Positions 23,145 through 35,001 of a stretch of DNA of 64,000 nt are shown one piece after another. A model generated the notes under the pieces. It saw nothing but the letters and a program-made list of their open reading frames with translations. It did no database searches and was not told the origin of the DNA. The position numbers were made by a program, and so were the translations under genes. Numbering within the stretch: the stretch's first letter is position 1; each line of letters starts with the position of its first letter. This stretch comes from Adiantum capillus-veneris. Its lineage: Eukaryota; Streptophyta; Polypodiopsida; Polypodiales; Pteridaceae. The stretch lies in the NCBI GenBank assembly GCA_014529385.2, contig CM043965.1, forward strand, positions 13,596,412 to 13,660,411, given 5' to 3'.

Positions 23145-23575
23145 TGTTAGCAGCAAGCTAACACGGACACCATTTTTCGGAGTTCTCTTTGTAAAACATT
23201 TATTATTTTGATAAACCTGGAATATTATAACTCCTAATTTCTCGGATAAACTCTGTAATTAATGAGCCGGGGCTACAAGCTTCCAGATTGTATCAACCAG
23301 TCATTACCCAGCTTTGGTAGAACTCCAGATTATTAGTTTTGACCACCCAAAAACCTTGGCTAAGGTATAAAAGCCAATTTTTGTAAGTTTTTTATAAGTT
23401 TTAGAATAAGAAATACACAGCATGAGCTAACGGTGCTTACTTCTCTCCTTCTCGTGCTTCCTACTCCCTCTCCGATTGTCACATTGCGATTGCGTTTGTT
23501 GCATTGCAACCGTAGGTAAGAGCTCTATGCATTGATGTAAGCAGTTCACAGTATTTCGTAGCTTTTGGCATCGTC
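23145..23575 (+). repeat. 3' LTR beginning TGTTAGCAGC
   Basis: Starts at the polypurine tract with TGTTAGCAGCAAGCTAAC, an internally self-complementary end. A TATAAAAG box is at 23366-23373. The right end is not determined, and 23575 is an estimate from where a CA-rich leader gives way to unrelated sequence. Confidence 0.55.
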
Positions 23576-23687
23576 AACCGCGAACTAATTTCATCATAAC
23601 TAGAAATTTACACTTTTAAAGAAAAAACTAAGCATAGGCGGGGTATTGGGGCATCATTGCTAAGCATTTAGATGCATTCTGGGTCAA

Positions 23688-24068
23688 AAACGACTAGGTC
23701 AAAAATCCACTGCTGTTAACAATCGCGATTTTGGAACTTGACCTAAAGTGGGGTTTGAAACCATAAGCATGTGTGCTTAGGTCTTATAAACATGTCCTAG
23801 AAGTTTCATTACGTTTGGATGTCGTTTGATGCTGTAAAACGGATGTGGTTTTGTTTACTGGATGAGCGATTGGCTTTTGGTGATTTCAGTCACTTGAGTG
23901 TAGCTTGAGTTAGATGCGAGTTGTTAGTTGTTTTCTGAGAGATTGACAACCTCTTGTAGCCTCTATGCACTAGTCGAGTTAGCTTCGTCCCATGGTTTGA
24001 CAAATTAATCGTGGTTCTCGCTAATACTGCAATAAGATAGGATGGTGAGGTTACACATGCATCCCATA
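23688..24068 (+). repeat. LTR fragment, family B, inverted copy
   Basis: The reverse complement of this stretch aligns with 25436-25805. Both share GTTACAGCATCAAACGACATCC, the 'tctaggacatgtttataagac' segment and the stem GAGATTGACAACCTCT (23938-23953). It ends near CCCATAG. It forms a long inverted repeat with 25436-25805, with about 1.37 kb between. Confidence 0.8.
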
Positions 24069-24136
24069 GGTCTACATGATATGTTTGACCTTGTGGTATA
24101 CTCAAATGTGCAAGAATATCATTTTTTGTAGCAGAT

Positions 24137-24739
24137 GTAAATAATCGCGATTATTTACTCATGCTATTTTTTGCAAGTTTTGCCAACAATCTTGACACAG
24201 ATCTGTTAAGCAGCTCAACTTAAGCTCCCTAGCCAGATTTCATCAAGTTTGGATATTTTTTAGTTCAAATGGTCATTAATTTTGTATCTACAAGGACTGA
24301 CTTTGCAATTTTGACCACAACTTTCAATTTAATGATCCAAATTTTACCAAATTTGTTTTGTGGGCTTAATATAACATGCTAAAGCTAGTGGTATGCAGAC
24401 TTGGTCAAAAAAATTGAAAAATAGGACAAAAGTAAATAATCACGATTATTTACTTCTGACAAATTCTTGCATCTTTTTGGTCAAATGAGTATGTACACTT
24501 GTCTATCACATCAATATAAGCCTATAAATCAAGTTTCACTTGGTTTGAACAAAAGTTTCCCAATTTTCACTTAAGTTCTCAAAAGGCAGTACAAAATTTA
24601 GTTTTTTCCCAGTTTTTGGTCAGTTTGGTGATCCAAATTCTATGGGCCTTTACAAAAGTTGTTTGCACACATGCATAGAGTCTCTGGTATCAACCTTGGT
24701 CACTTTGGAGCTAAAAGTAAATAATCACGATTATTTACT
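24137..24739. repeat. Palindrome array with TAAATAATCGCGATTATTTA
   Basis: Three copies: 24137-24158 (perfect, CGCG core), 24431-24454 and 24716-24739 (24 bp each, identical, CACG core). A half-site follows at 24852-24861. Isolated AATCGCGATT at 23721-23730 and TTCACGATTATTAA at 25770 lie in the flanking family B repeats. Spacing is 285-295 bp between copies. Confidence 0.9.
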
Positions 24740-25420
24740 TTAAGCCTAAAATGAACACTTTTTTGAACTTTTTCAATGGACAATCTTTTCTTGAGCTATT
24801 TTAAGCCTCTGAGTCAAGTCAAAACTTAATTTGGCCTAAAATGTCAAGAAAAAGTAAATAAGCTGAGTTTTTGTAAACTCTTGAAATTTTTACCTCAATG
24901 TGTCCTTGAGCTTACCCACTGGTTCATACAACTTTTAAAGCATACTCTCCAATCGGATTGAGTGGTTGACAATCTTTTGGTGCTATTTCTAGTTGTAGAC
25001 CTGAAATTCTGCAACTTCACATAACAACTCATAATTGATTCCTTTGGAGAGAGCAATGTTCTGAAATCCACCTCGGATTCTACTTACCCTACTCCTAGGT
25101 TCTACTGCAATGGGGTGGTGGAAAGTGTCCACAAACACTCGTTTTCTTGTATTTTATGGTTTTCTGAGCCTTGATCTTAAGACTTGTTTCGTCCATCAAT
25201 CATTCTCAGAATCCTAATCTAATCCTACAATCCTACAATCCTAAAAGGTACTTAGCAAGTACAACCTACTTCCAAGCCACCTCTACACAGCAAAAGACGA
25301 CAATCTTAAGCTACGCGGTTTTAAAAAGAAAGTTTTGACTGTAGGTGATCGTAGAGGAAGTTAAAGGATAACTTCACAAGACGCTCGTCTTTTTCCCTAG
25401 TTTAGGTCTCTTTGATCCAT

Positions 25421-25433
25421 GGAAACGGCGCCA
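25421..25433 (-). other. Primer-binding site next to family B LTR
   Basis: The minus strand reads TGGCGCCGTTTCC, the start of a typical Ty3/gypsy primer-binding site (TGGCGCCGTT). It abuts the LTR edge TGTGGGACGGG at 25436. This orients the LTR to the right and the element interior to the left. Confidence 0.7.
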
Positions 25434-25435
25434 AA

Positions 25436-25805
25436 TGTGGGACGGGTGTCTAACCTCACTCCTATCTTATTGCAGACAGAGTGAGAACCACAAATATAAT
25501 TGTTAACCCATGGGACGAAGCTGACTCGACTAGTGCACAGAGGCTACAAGAGGTTGTCAATCTCTTGGAAAACAACAAACAACTCACATCTAACTCAGGC
25601 TACACTCAAATGAAAAAAATCACCAAACGCTAATCGCTTATCGGTAAACAAATCGCATTTGTTACAGCATCAAACGACATCCAAACATTACGAAACTTCT
25701 AGGACATGTTTATAAGACCGAAGAACATATGCTTATGGTCTCAAATCTTACTTTAGGTCAACTGCAAAATTCACGATTATTAACGGCAATGAGTTTTTGA
25801 CGAGT
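25436..25805 (-). repeat. LTR fragment, family B, copy 2 (5' LTR end)
   Basis: On the minus strand this is the 3' end of a 5' LTR, ending ...CCCACA at 25436 directly before the primer-binding site. It contains the stem AGAGGTTGTCAATCTCTT (25550-25567). The right (U3) end is not recognised. Confidence 0.65.
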
Positions 25806-28527
25806 GCTTATTTTTTGCAAGCTTCTAATTTAGAGCTTTTTAGGAGAATTTAGAGCTTTTTTTTGTGATGATTATTTTCCATTATAGCACCCATTAACTT
25901 TTGAGCTTTCACTTGCAAAAAAAGCACACCTTCGTCGAATCCATTTTAGACCATGTATAGACAATTAGTTGCATTCATAAGGAATGCTATTCAAAATAGA
26001 AAATTTCATAGCAAAGAAGTTCTTATGATACCTAAAAGAATTTGCACTCAATGGAATGTTAATCATTATACACAGTTACAATTGGATTCAAGTCAAAAAA
26101 CCTTAACTAATCTTATCTATTATTCCTATAACAAAACTTTTTACAGTCATCTTTGACCATACAAGGATTGGCACCAGACGTGTTATGATTAGCAAATTAA
26201 ATGTCATAAACCATTGTTGTAAGTGCTTAGTTGTACACTCTATTAAATTAGTATTCACATGACCAAGATACTACCTTTGAAATAAGCAAGGGAAAACTAC
26301 TAAGACGCAATTGTAACTACATGTGCATTTACCACGCTTAGAAGGAGAACACCTTGGACTAGTAGTGGTCTAAACATCACCTCTATTGTGTCATTCACAA
26401 CCAAGCTATCCCTTCTTATATACCATGGAAGTTCACTCTATGTTCTCCATGCTATGCACAAGGTTGTGAGTGTACTAAATAAAGCCAAACTTGTTAGGAA
26501 CTATTACATAAAGGGAACTTAGTGACTTTGGAGATAGGACCCAAAATTGAGAGATGGGAGCGAGTTTTGTTCACTATAAGAAATAATGTGCATGCAACAT
26601 TTTGTGGTGTTTCTATCTTCACCTCTCTCTACACTCTTTATTTCTTTCAACTCCCCTCTAGCAAGATGCACAAATGTGAGCTCTCTCGTCTCAACAACAA
26701 GTCTTACCCATACATGGTATGTGGAGACTTGTCTTGATGCTACATACCCTTAATAAAACTACTCAATTAATTCAAGTTTCCATCAAAAGTGGTGAACACA
26801 CTGAGGAAAAATCACAACCCTTTAAAAAAATAGGAGCCCCCTTCCCCTTTATTGTTTACTACCTTTATTTGTTCATTTTATTTCATCTCTCATATATGAG
26901 TCAACATTCATTTCAATAAAGATATTAGGCACTTTTGACACCATTATCCTAGGGAGGTACCAAATTGATAGTAATCTATTTTAGCCTATCTTATAGAAAC
27001 CTTGATCGCAGACAAAGACTTTACCTATCTTATGTGATCAAAACCATTGAACAATATATATTTTCCTTAAACCATATGGATTAAAAAGAGTGCATACAGA
27101 ACATGGTTTGGAAAGTAAAATCTTAGAAATGTTTTTGTAAAATCTTACTACATGTGATATCAACAAGCATTTCTTAAAATCTTAGTACATGTGATATCAA
27201 CAAGCTTTGTATTTTTCCATGTGATTTAGCGGTAGCCCAAGCCTTGGATAAATAGAAATTGTAAAGCTATGTTGCACAAAAATACAATAGAAATGTACTA
27301 TCATCAAGCACATGTCCTTGGGGGTTGAATGTAGGGTTTTGACTATTGGCAAGTGTGCACAAGTTGGGGGTTGAGCAAGCTCCTCTTTACATACAACAAA
27401 ATCAAAATAAATACAAGAATATTTTACTAAATTTTGAGTATATATAAAGGTCAGGACTGGGGCCTACAACACTCTAGAGGATATTTATACATTTAAAAAT
27501 ACATTGTACATATGCTATCTTAGCTCAAAAAAATAAATACCTCCTAGTGCATACCCTACACATGTAATGCATCATAAAAAACAACATTGTAATAACAACA
27601 AAATTCTCCTAAGGTACTAGAGGCATTAAAAGAAGGTATATCTATATATAGGAGCACTATCTAGTGTCGCACCTAATTTAATGAATTACCAAGTGTGACC
27701 TTGGTGGGTTCCACTCTATGTTCATGTTAATCTACCTTGGTGGGTTCCACTGTATGTTCATGTTAATCTACCAAGTGAATTTGATAGAAAGGGTTTTCTG
27801 TTTTTCAAATTTCAAACAATTTAGAGAAGATACTATAGCAACTTGGTGTTAATATAATGGATCCCTCGAGAGTGTGACACATGTTACCAGGCCTCATACC
27901 TCTCATCACATTGTTTACAAATTAAAAGGGTAATTGGGCATACTTGAAATGCACATATTGGACAAGCATAAGAATAACCTTGTTATAGGCAAGTGTAGAG
28001 AAATTTGGTCAAAACAATCCTAAAATCATTTAAACAAGTATAAATCAAGTGGTCTCTATATAACAAGTGCTCTTAGAAAAATAACAATTTTTACATTGTA
28101 GGAGCACTTCCAAGAGACCTCAAAAATATATTGCATAACTGTTGAACAAGAAATAATAGTAAAGACTTGGGTCAAAATGTTTAGAGTCTTTGAGTCAAGA
28201 CATAATATTAAGGCTTTGATTACAATGAGAGTATGCTAGCTAGGAGCCTCTGCAGTTGTGTTCATTCACGATGTCATTGGCTACTCATTTTTAGGGGTGT
28301 GTCCAAACCTACCATGGTTGTGCTAGATTCTTTGCTATTATGCAGCTTAATCCAATTCATTTGTCTATGAGTTGTGTATCACCAACTCCATACTCAATTG
28401 CTTCTCACCATCTTGGCGTCCAAACCTATTATCCAACTTCAAATTCTTCCACTCGCAAGTTGCAACACCATTCCTGAAGGTTTCCAAAGTCAAAAGAATA
28501 GGATTGTCCTAACTTTGGTCAAATCGT
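25806..28527. other. AT-rich intergenic stretch without genes
   Basis: No ORF above 71 codons and no recognisable protein. Small tandem duplications are at 27135-27210 (unit about 39 bp with ACATGTGATATCAACAAGC) and 27700-27775 (36-bp unit with TTGGTGGGTTCCACT, two copies). Otherwise featureless. Confidence 0.55.
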
Positions 28528-28594
28528 TATCTAACATACCAGGCTTAAAATTGTAAGAGAAGAGCTCACTCACCGACACGGGCTATCATTATCT

Positions 28595-28821
28595 TGTTAC
28601 CATATACATGTGGTAGTGATGTGTGTGAACACACTAGGACCGCCGGGGCATTTTTTCCCTCTTTAGGAGGTTTTTCCCCCCGTGCATTGTATATACGCCC
28701 ATCACTCTAGGGCTATCTATCTTTCCATTTCACACTAAGTAATACACTCTCTATTGTGTGCCTTGAGCTTCCTTTGTCTTCTCCAAGCTGTGTGTGTTTC
28801 TCTGCAACCCTAATTCCAACA
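28595..28821 (+). repeat. C1 5' LTR
   Basis: 227 bp, TG...CA ends. Contains CTCTAGGGCTATCTATC and a T/C-rich block (28650-28685). A GTATATACG near 28690 is the only TATA-like motif. Confidence 0.95.
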
Positions 28822-28823
28822 AT

Positions 28824-28835
28824 TGTTATCAGAGC
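28824..28835 (+). other. C1 primer-binding site
   Basis: TGTTATCAGAGC lies 2 bp after the LTR. It matches the initiator methionine tRNA complement (TGGTATCAGAGC) with one difference. Confidence 0.85.
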
Positions 28836-29183
28836 AGGTCACGTCCTCCCGGGCTTAGTCGACAGCTGCTCCAGCACACGCCTGCTCACTTTCTCTGATT
28901 TTAGTGATCTTTGGCGAGCGTTCGCAGGTCGACAAATATTTTGGGACAGCTCAAAGAGCTTGGTCTGCTCAGAATTTTGATTTGGGCTCATTTCGGCCTC
29001 CGTTTCCACTACAGGCAGTACTGCAAGGGCTATTTCGTCATTTTGTGCAGAATTTCTATCAGTGCCGTTTTCTGCATAACAGGTGCCTTATAGTCCTCTA
29101 CGGTTTGTGCTATATAGCACAGGTTGTTCCTGCTCCGTTTCTCCTATTTTCGGGCAGTTTTCACATCAGGTGCATCATTTACC

Positions 29184-32100
29184 ATGGCTGACAACAACAA
29201 CATAGATGTGTTCAAGATGTTTGCTGTTGAGGACAGGCTGGATGGGGACAACTACCCTATGTGGGCTTATATGATCCAACATGTTCTTGTGTCAAAGGGT
29301 GTCTAGAACATTGTGCAGGGCATTGATGTACGTCCTGGTTCTGAGGATGTAGGCAATGTTGAGGATGTTGCAGGTCTTGCTGCAAGGATTGCAACTGTTA
29401 GAGTTGTTTTGCCTACCGCAGAACAAGCTCGTTGGGATGTTAAGGATTAGCATGCTCATGCATTGATTGGGTTGTCTGTGAAGCGCACCATTGTTCCTCA
29501 CATCCGTTCAGCAAAATCTGCAAAACAGGCTTGGGATATTTTAGCAGGTCTTTATGCAAGCCGCAATGAGGCTAAAATTGCTTTGCTGCGTAAAGAGCTG
29601 GAGTCAAAGATTATGCATGAGGAAGATGATATGGACACTTTCCTTGCTAGTGTCAAGGATATCAATGAGCAGCTTATTTTTGCAGGTGAAGTCATTTCAG
29701 ACAGTTCCCTTGTGCAGACTGTTCTTGATGCCTTACCAGATTCCTACCAGACTTTTGCTAGTACTTGGAGACTGATGACCCAAGGAAATCCTGAAGTTGT
29801 CAAGTTTGATGCATTATGCACATTGCTGTTGCAAGAGTCACTTTTTAGAAAAAACAGGACTAGGCAGCGTGCAGTTGAACAAGCTTTTATTGCTTCTCAA
29901 AGAAAGGGTGGTAACAGTAATGTAGCCACTTCTTATGGTTCTGCTGCGAGTGGCAAAAATTTTGTTCCTAATGCTTCTCCTGGCAGTACTTCGTCTGGCA
30001 ATTTTGGTGATAAGGGCAAAAGGAAGATGCGTTGCCATTATTGTAAAGCCAATGATCACTTGATCAAGTCGTGTCCTAAGTTGAAGGCCAAAGAGGCTAA
30101 GAAGAAAGAGGGTGGTTCCACTGCAAATTCTGGTTCCACTACAAATGCAGCCATTGTTGAGTCTTCTGTGAAAGGAGACTGTGTTGCTGATGTTGATGCA
30201 GAATGGGCTTTTAGCGCAGAGTGCACTTACAATCCTGCTGTCCATGATGCATGCTTGTCAGTTGTTGTTGCTGCAGATTCACATGTGTGGTATTTCGACA
30301 GTGGTGCTACAAAGCACATTACCTCATGTCGTGAATTGTTTACCTCTCTCGAGTCTGTCCCTCATGGGAATTCAGTCACTTGTGCCAACAATGCCTCTTA
30401 TCCATTCAAGGGAGTTGAAAAGATTGTGCTCACTGCTGCTAATGGCAGTTCCTTCACACTTGTTGATGCACTTTATGTACCTGGGATCAAGAAGAATCTC
30501 TTGTCTGTATCCGCATTTGCTAGACTTGGACTTGTAGTCAAATTTGTGGATGACAGATGTACAGTTCATGATCTTAGTTTCGGTGATGAAATTGTTGCAT
30601 CTGGGCTTTTGTGCCGTGGGCTGTATAAGCTCACTTTGTATGACAAGTGTGGAAAAATTTTTGCAAATGCTGTTGTAGATTCAAGGGCTATTTCAGATGA
30701 AAAACTTTGGCATGCACGTTTTGGTCATCTGAATTTTGCCAGTTTGCTGCGTTTGCAGAAATCTGATATGGTTGCTTCTTTGCCGCCTCTTGAAGCACCT
30801 GTCAAACATGTTTGTGAAGGCTGTATTTTGGGTAAGATGCACCGTTCTAAATTTCCAAAGGATGGTTCAGTTCGGGCCACATGCAGGTTGCAGCTTGTGC
30901 ATAGTGATGTTTGTGGGCCCATGCAAACTCCGTCCTTGGGCAATTACCTGTACTTCGTGACTTTCATTGATGATTACTCCAGGCATGCATGGGTATTTCC
31001 GCTTAAAGTGAAGTCCGAAGTTTTTATGTGCTTCAAACAATTTCTGGCTATGGCTGAAAATGTCTCGAAATGTACTATGGGCACCCTCCGTTCAGATTGA
31101 GGGGGGGAGTATATGTCTCATGAATTTAATGCATTTCTAGCTAGTCGTGGGATAAAACACCAATGTACAGTGCCTTATACACCTCAGCAAAATGGTGTTG
31201 CTGAGAGGAAAAACAGGTCACTGACGGAAATAGCACGATGTATGGTCAAAAGTCAAGCTTTGCCGCATTCGTTTTGGCTTGAGGCCATCATGTGTGCCAC
31301 TTATGTACTTAACAGGTGTCCTACGAAAGCTTTGCAGTCTATTACTCCATATGAAGCATGGCATGATAGAAAACCTTCTATTGAGCACATGCGTGTTTTT
31401 GGCTGTTTGCCATATGCTTTGGTGCCACAAGTGCAACACAGAAAATTGGATGATAAGGCTGTCAAATGTATTTTTGTTGGTTATAGTGCTGAAAGCAAAG
31501 GTTACAGATTGTATCATCCCCAGAGAAAACGTATTTTGGTTTCTTGGGATGTAGTGTTTGTGGAAGATTCTTTTCAGCCCTTGCTGTCATGTACTAGAGA
31601 CAGTAATGTAAGCTCACAGGACATTTATGACACTTTGTTGCCTCTTTTCAGTGGTGGAAATACGAATGTAAGTTCCAATGAGGCAAATGTACAGCCTATG
31701 GGGGTTTCTAAAAATGTTTTAGATTAGCCTATTACTGATGTAGATGTACATGATGTACTTGATGAGGAAAGGGCTAAAAATGAGCAGGCTAGAGGTATGC
31801 CAAAATGGCTGGTGCACACTGTGCGTGACAGTAAATTGGATGCACCTTTGTCTAGTCGTACTCGTTCAGGCTCTCGCCATGCATCTTATGCATCAGATTG
31901 TTATGCTTTGGCTGTGTCTAGCTTACATGATGTTGAGGAGCCTCTGACTTTTGATGAAGCACAAAATTCAGAAAATTGGATGGCTGCCATGCAATCAGAA
32001 TATGATGCACTTATAGAAAATGACACATGGACTTTATGTGATTTGCCTCCTAACAAAAAGGCCATTGGTACAAAGTGGGTTTACAAGTTGAAACGCAAAC

Positions 32101-33451
32101 CGAATGGTGAGATCGATCACCATAAGGCTCGACTTGTTGCAAAGGGTTATGCATAGCAAAAAGGCATAGATTATGAAGAGACTTTTGCTCCCACTTGTCG
32201 TATGACTACTGTATGTTTTCTATGTGCATTGGCAGCTCATTTTGGTTGGGATGTACATCAATCAAATATTGTTACTGCTTTCTTGAATGGTGACATATTT
32301 GAGGAACTTTATGTAACGTAGCCTCGCGGTTTTGTCACAAAAGGACAAGAGGACAAAGTGTGCAAATGTAACAAGGCTTTGTATGGGTTGAAGCAATCTC
32401 CTCGTGCTTTGGTCAAACAAGGCTTTCGTAACAGTCCAACAGAAAGCACATTGTATGTAAAACGTGAGGGTGATGTATTTCTCATCGTGGTTCTTTATGT
32501 TGATGATTTGCGGATCACTGGACCAAATGAGAGACATATTGCTGAATTTAAGGCTGATTTGAATGCTACTTTCAAGATGAAAGATTTGGGGCTGTTGCAT
32601 CATTACTTGGGTATCCTGTTTAAGCAGTGTGATGGTGGTATTGCCTTGTGTCAGAAAAGTTACATAGAGACATTGCTATGTAAGTTTGGACTTGAGGATT
32701 GCAAACCTATTGCCACTCCCATGGAAACAGGTTTGAAGTTGAGTCTACATGATGCTGGCGATCCTGCTGATGTCACTCTTTACCAAACTGCTGTTGGTTG
32801 CCTCATTTATGTATGCTACACGAGGCCGATATTCAATTTGCAGTCTCACAGGTCAGCAGATTTATGCATAGCCCAGGGTCTAAGCATTGGCAGGCTGTCA
32901 AGAGGATTTTCCGCTACCTTAGTGGCACTTTATATCTTGGCTTGTTTTATCCAAAGGGGGGATCATTGCCGCTAGACTTACATGCTTTTTCGGACTCAGA
33001 TTGGGCTGGCTGTTTTGACACGCGAGTGTCCACGAGTGGTTTTTGTTTCATGCTTGGCAGTTCATGTATATCATGGTTGAGCAAGAAGCAACCTACTGTG
33101 GCCACTTTGAGTTGTGAGGCTGAGTACAGGGCAGTCTTCATAGCTACGGTTGAGTGTGTATGGCTCAGACGCCTTATGGCTGATTTGGGTGTTGGACATG
33201 ACACTGCCAACACTATCTACACTGATAGTCAGAGCGCATGGGCAGTTGCGAGGAACCCAGTTTTTCATGCTTGCACAAAGCACATTGAGGTGCATTACCA
33301 CTATGTCAGGGAGAGGCTCTCAGCAGGAGAGATCAGCTTGGCTTATGTGCCAACACAGGACAACCTTGCAGATATTTTCAGAAAGGCATTGTCTCGTGAG
33401 AAGCTTGAAGCTTTCCGCAAAGCTTTGGGCTTACTCTCCTTTGTGGACTGA
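29184..33451 (+). pseudogene. C1 copia Gag-Pol polyprotein (interrupted)
   Basis: Starts MADNNNIDVFKMFAVEDRL at 29184. Domains in order: Gag (to about 30000), zinc knuckle CHYCKANDHLIKSC (30032-30075), protease YFDSGATKHITS (about 30292), GAG-pre-integrase WHARFGHLN, integrase with HSDVCGP, LRSD and NGVAERKNRS (DDE triad residues kept), RT with KWVYKLKRKPNGE and LYVDD (about 32490), and RNase H with SDSDWAGC and YTDSQSA. Stops: TAG at 29304, 29448, 31725, 32154 and 32319, and TGA at 31098. Four of the TAGs replace an expected Gln. A short in-frame deletion follows LKQSPRA (32410) and a frame change lies near 32800. The order protease-integrase-RT is diagnostic of copia. Confidence 0.95.
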
Positions 33452-33526
33452 TCCCGTCCTCAGGGCATGGCACTTCCCTTTACTCATGTGCCAGCTCTCG
33501 TTCACCGCATCACTCCAAGGGGGATT

Positions 33527-33753
33527 TGTTACCATATACATGTGGTAGTGATGTGTGTGAACACACTAGGACTGCCGGGGCATTTTTTCCCTCTTTAGGA
33601 GGTTTTTTCCCCCGTGCATTGTATATACGCCCATCACTCTAGGGCTATCTATCTTTCCATTGCACACTAAGTAATACACTCTCTATTGTGTGCCTTGAGC
33701 TTCCTTCGTCTTCTCCAAGCTGTGTGTGTTTCTTTGCAACCCTAATTCCAACA
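33527..33753 (+). repeat. C1 3' LTR
   Basis: 227 bp, preceded by the polypurine run AAGGGGGATT (33517-33526) and followed by TATCT. Differs from the 5' LTR at about five sites. Confidence 0.95.
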
Positions 33754-33937
33754 TATCTAACATATCAACCTTAAATATGTAGGAGAAGAGCTCACGCACG
33801 CAAATTGACCATCATTATCTAATATATCCACCATAAAATTATAGGAAAAGAGCTCGCAATTCGCCCGCGCATGCGCGGACGAGCTGCGAGCTCTCAAAGA
33901 AAGAATGAGTAAAAACAATATTGTTGTTGCGGGGCTC

Positions 33938-33949
33938 ACTACAAGAGGA
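33938..33949 (+). mobile_element. Possible CACTA terminus
   Basis: CACTACAAGAGG matches the 12 terminal bases at 16137-16148 in inverted orientation. No subterminal repeats or matching right end were found nearby, so it may be chance or a fragment. Confidence 0.3.
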
Positions 33950-34409
33950 CACAATTGGTGAAACTGTTTTTAAAAAAAAATTTATGGGGCTTATTGCAAT
34001 GGAAATAGATATAAATAGTGCGAAGTCAAAATTATGTTGATGTCTTCACAAGGTCACATTCCGTCAACGTGCACGCAGAGGGACTTGGGCTCTTGAACGC
34101 ATCAACAAGGAGAGGTTAAATTAGCCAAACATGTATCTTGCTTAAGAAAAATATATAGAAAAAGACTCTTTTTTGCTAAAAAGAAGAGCCCATGAGAGCA
34201 CACAAACGGTTTACGAGCTCTTGATCTCAATTTTTGAAGTTGTGTGGGATTAGAATTGTAAAAGAAATGACTCTGCTAAGCACTAAAAAAAGCCCATAAC
34301 ATAAGCTCGGTGATCGTCAGCGCGCGCGTTGACGGTGAGCGAGCTCCCCAAGTCACCCTCGAAGGTTTGTAATGGCTGATCAGGATTCAATATCAGGGAT
34401 TTGGCGCCC

Positions 34410-34587
<178 letters not shown>

Positions 34588-34939
34588 GCAGGACGACCTG
34601 ACTATTTTTGGGTGTAGACATTCATGGGCATCGCCTCGACATCGCATGCTTTTTTTCTGATGTATCTACTCGAGCGTAATTGGGGTTGCAATGGAAACAA
34701 TGAGCAGGCCTGCAGCTACCTTCCTGCCAGTCGCAACTCTTGCTGCATCCTGATCAGTTAATCTCGGAGTTTGCAGCAGCAGAAGCGCATCCATGCATGC
34801 TCTATAGTACACAGGGCAGCTTGCTCTATGCTCGACCAAGAAGACAAATTGTAGGATCTTCAAGGAAGCCTTACACAAGAAGATTTAGCGAGAGGAATTA
34901 GCCATGGTGCACTGGCGGCTGCGCGTAAGAAGCAATATG

Positions 34940-34958
34940 GTTGGCTCCATATAAGCTC
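34940..34958 (+). promoter_or_regulatory. Possible TEN1 core promoter
   Basis: A TATA-like CATATAAG about 55 bp upstream of the TEN1 start codon. Weak, pattern-only evidence. Confidence 0.3.
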
Positions 34959-35001
34959 TTGGGCTGGATAGCTAGAAGGGAGGTGGACCAACACACACAA
35001 C

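Larger units (their letters stand above)
28595..33753 (+). mobile_element. Ty1/copia element C1, complete with LTRs and TSD
   Basis: A 5.16-kb element bounded by 227-bp LTRs (28595-28821, 33527-33753). The 5-bp target duplication TATCT is at 28590-28594 and 33754-33758. Both LTRs begin TGTTACC and end CCAACA. By hand I count about five differences between them, roughly 2%, so the insertion is fairly young. A methionine-tRNA-type primer-binding site and a polypurine tract are in place. The coding region has six in-frame stops and one frameshift, so it is not autonomous. Confidence 0.96.
28528..33875. repeat. 62-bp tandem repeat split by copia C1
   Basis: The unit begins TATCTAACATAYC and contains GAGAAGAGCTCAC. 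Copies start at 28528, at the C1 target site (28590, resuming at 33754) and at 33816. Removing C1 leaves units spaced 62 bp apart. About two and a half to three units are present. Confidence 0.75.

Noticed and set aside
24137-24739. CRISPR-like array
   Set aside because: The repeats are palindromes spaced about 290 bp apart, in a plant nuclear context, without spacers of uniform length or cas genes.
29304-32321. TAG read as Gln or corrected by RNA editing
   Set aside because: No evidence for recoding in plant nuclei. A simple C-to-T decay of a silenced element explains the stops.
32262-32603. Minus-strand ORFs inside C1 and C2
   Set aside because: They lie antisense to conserved RT and integrase domains and have no homology of their own.
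33938-33949. Complete CACTA element starting here
   Set aside because: No inverted right end and no subterminal repeats found within the window.
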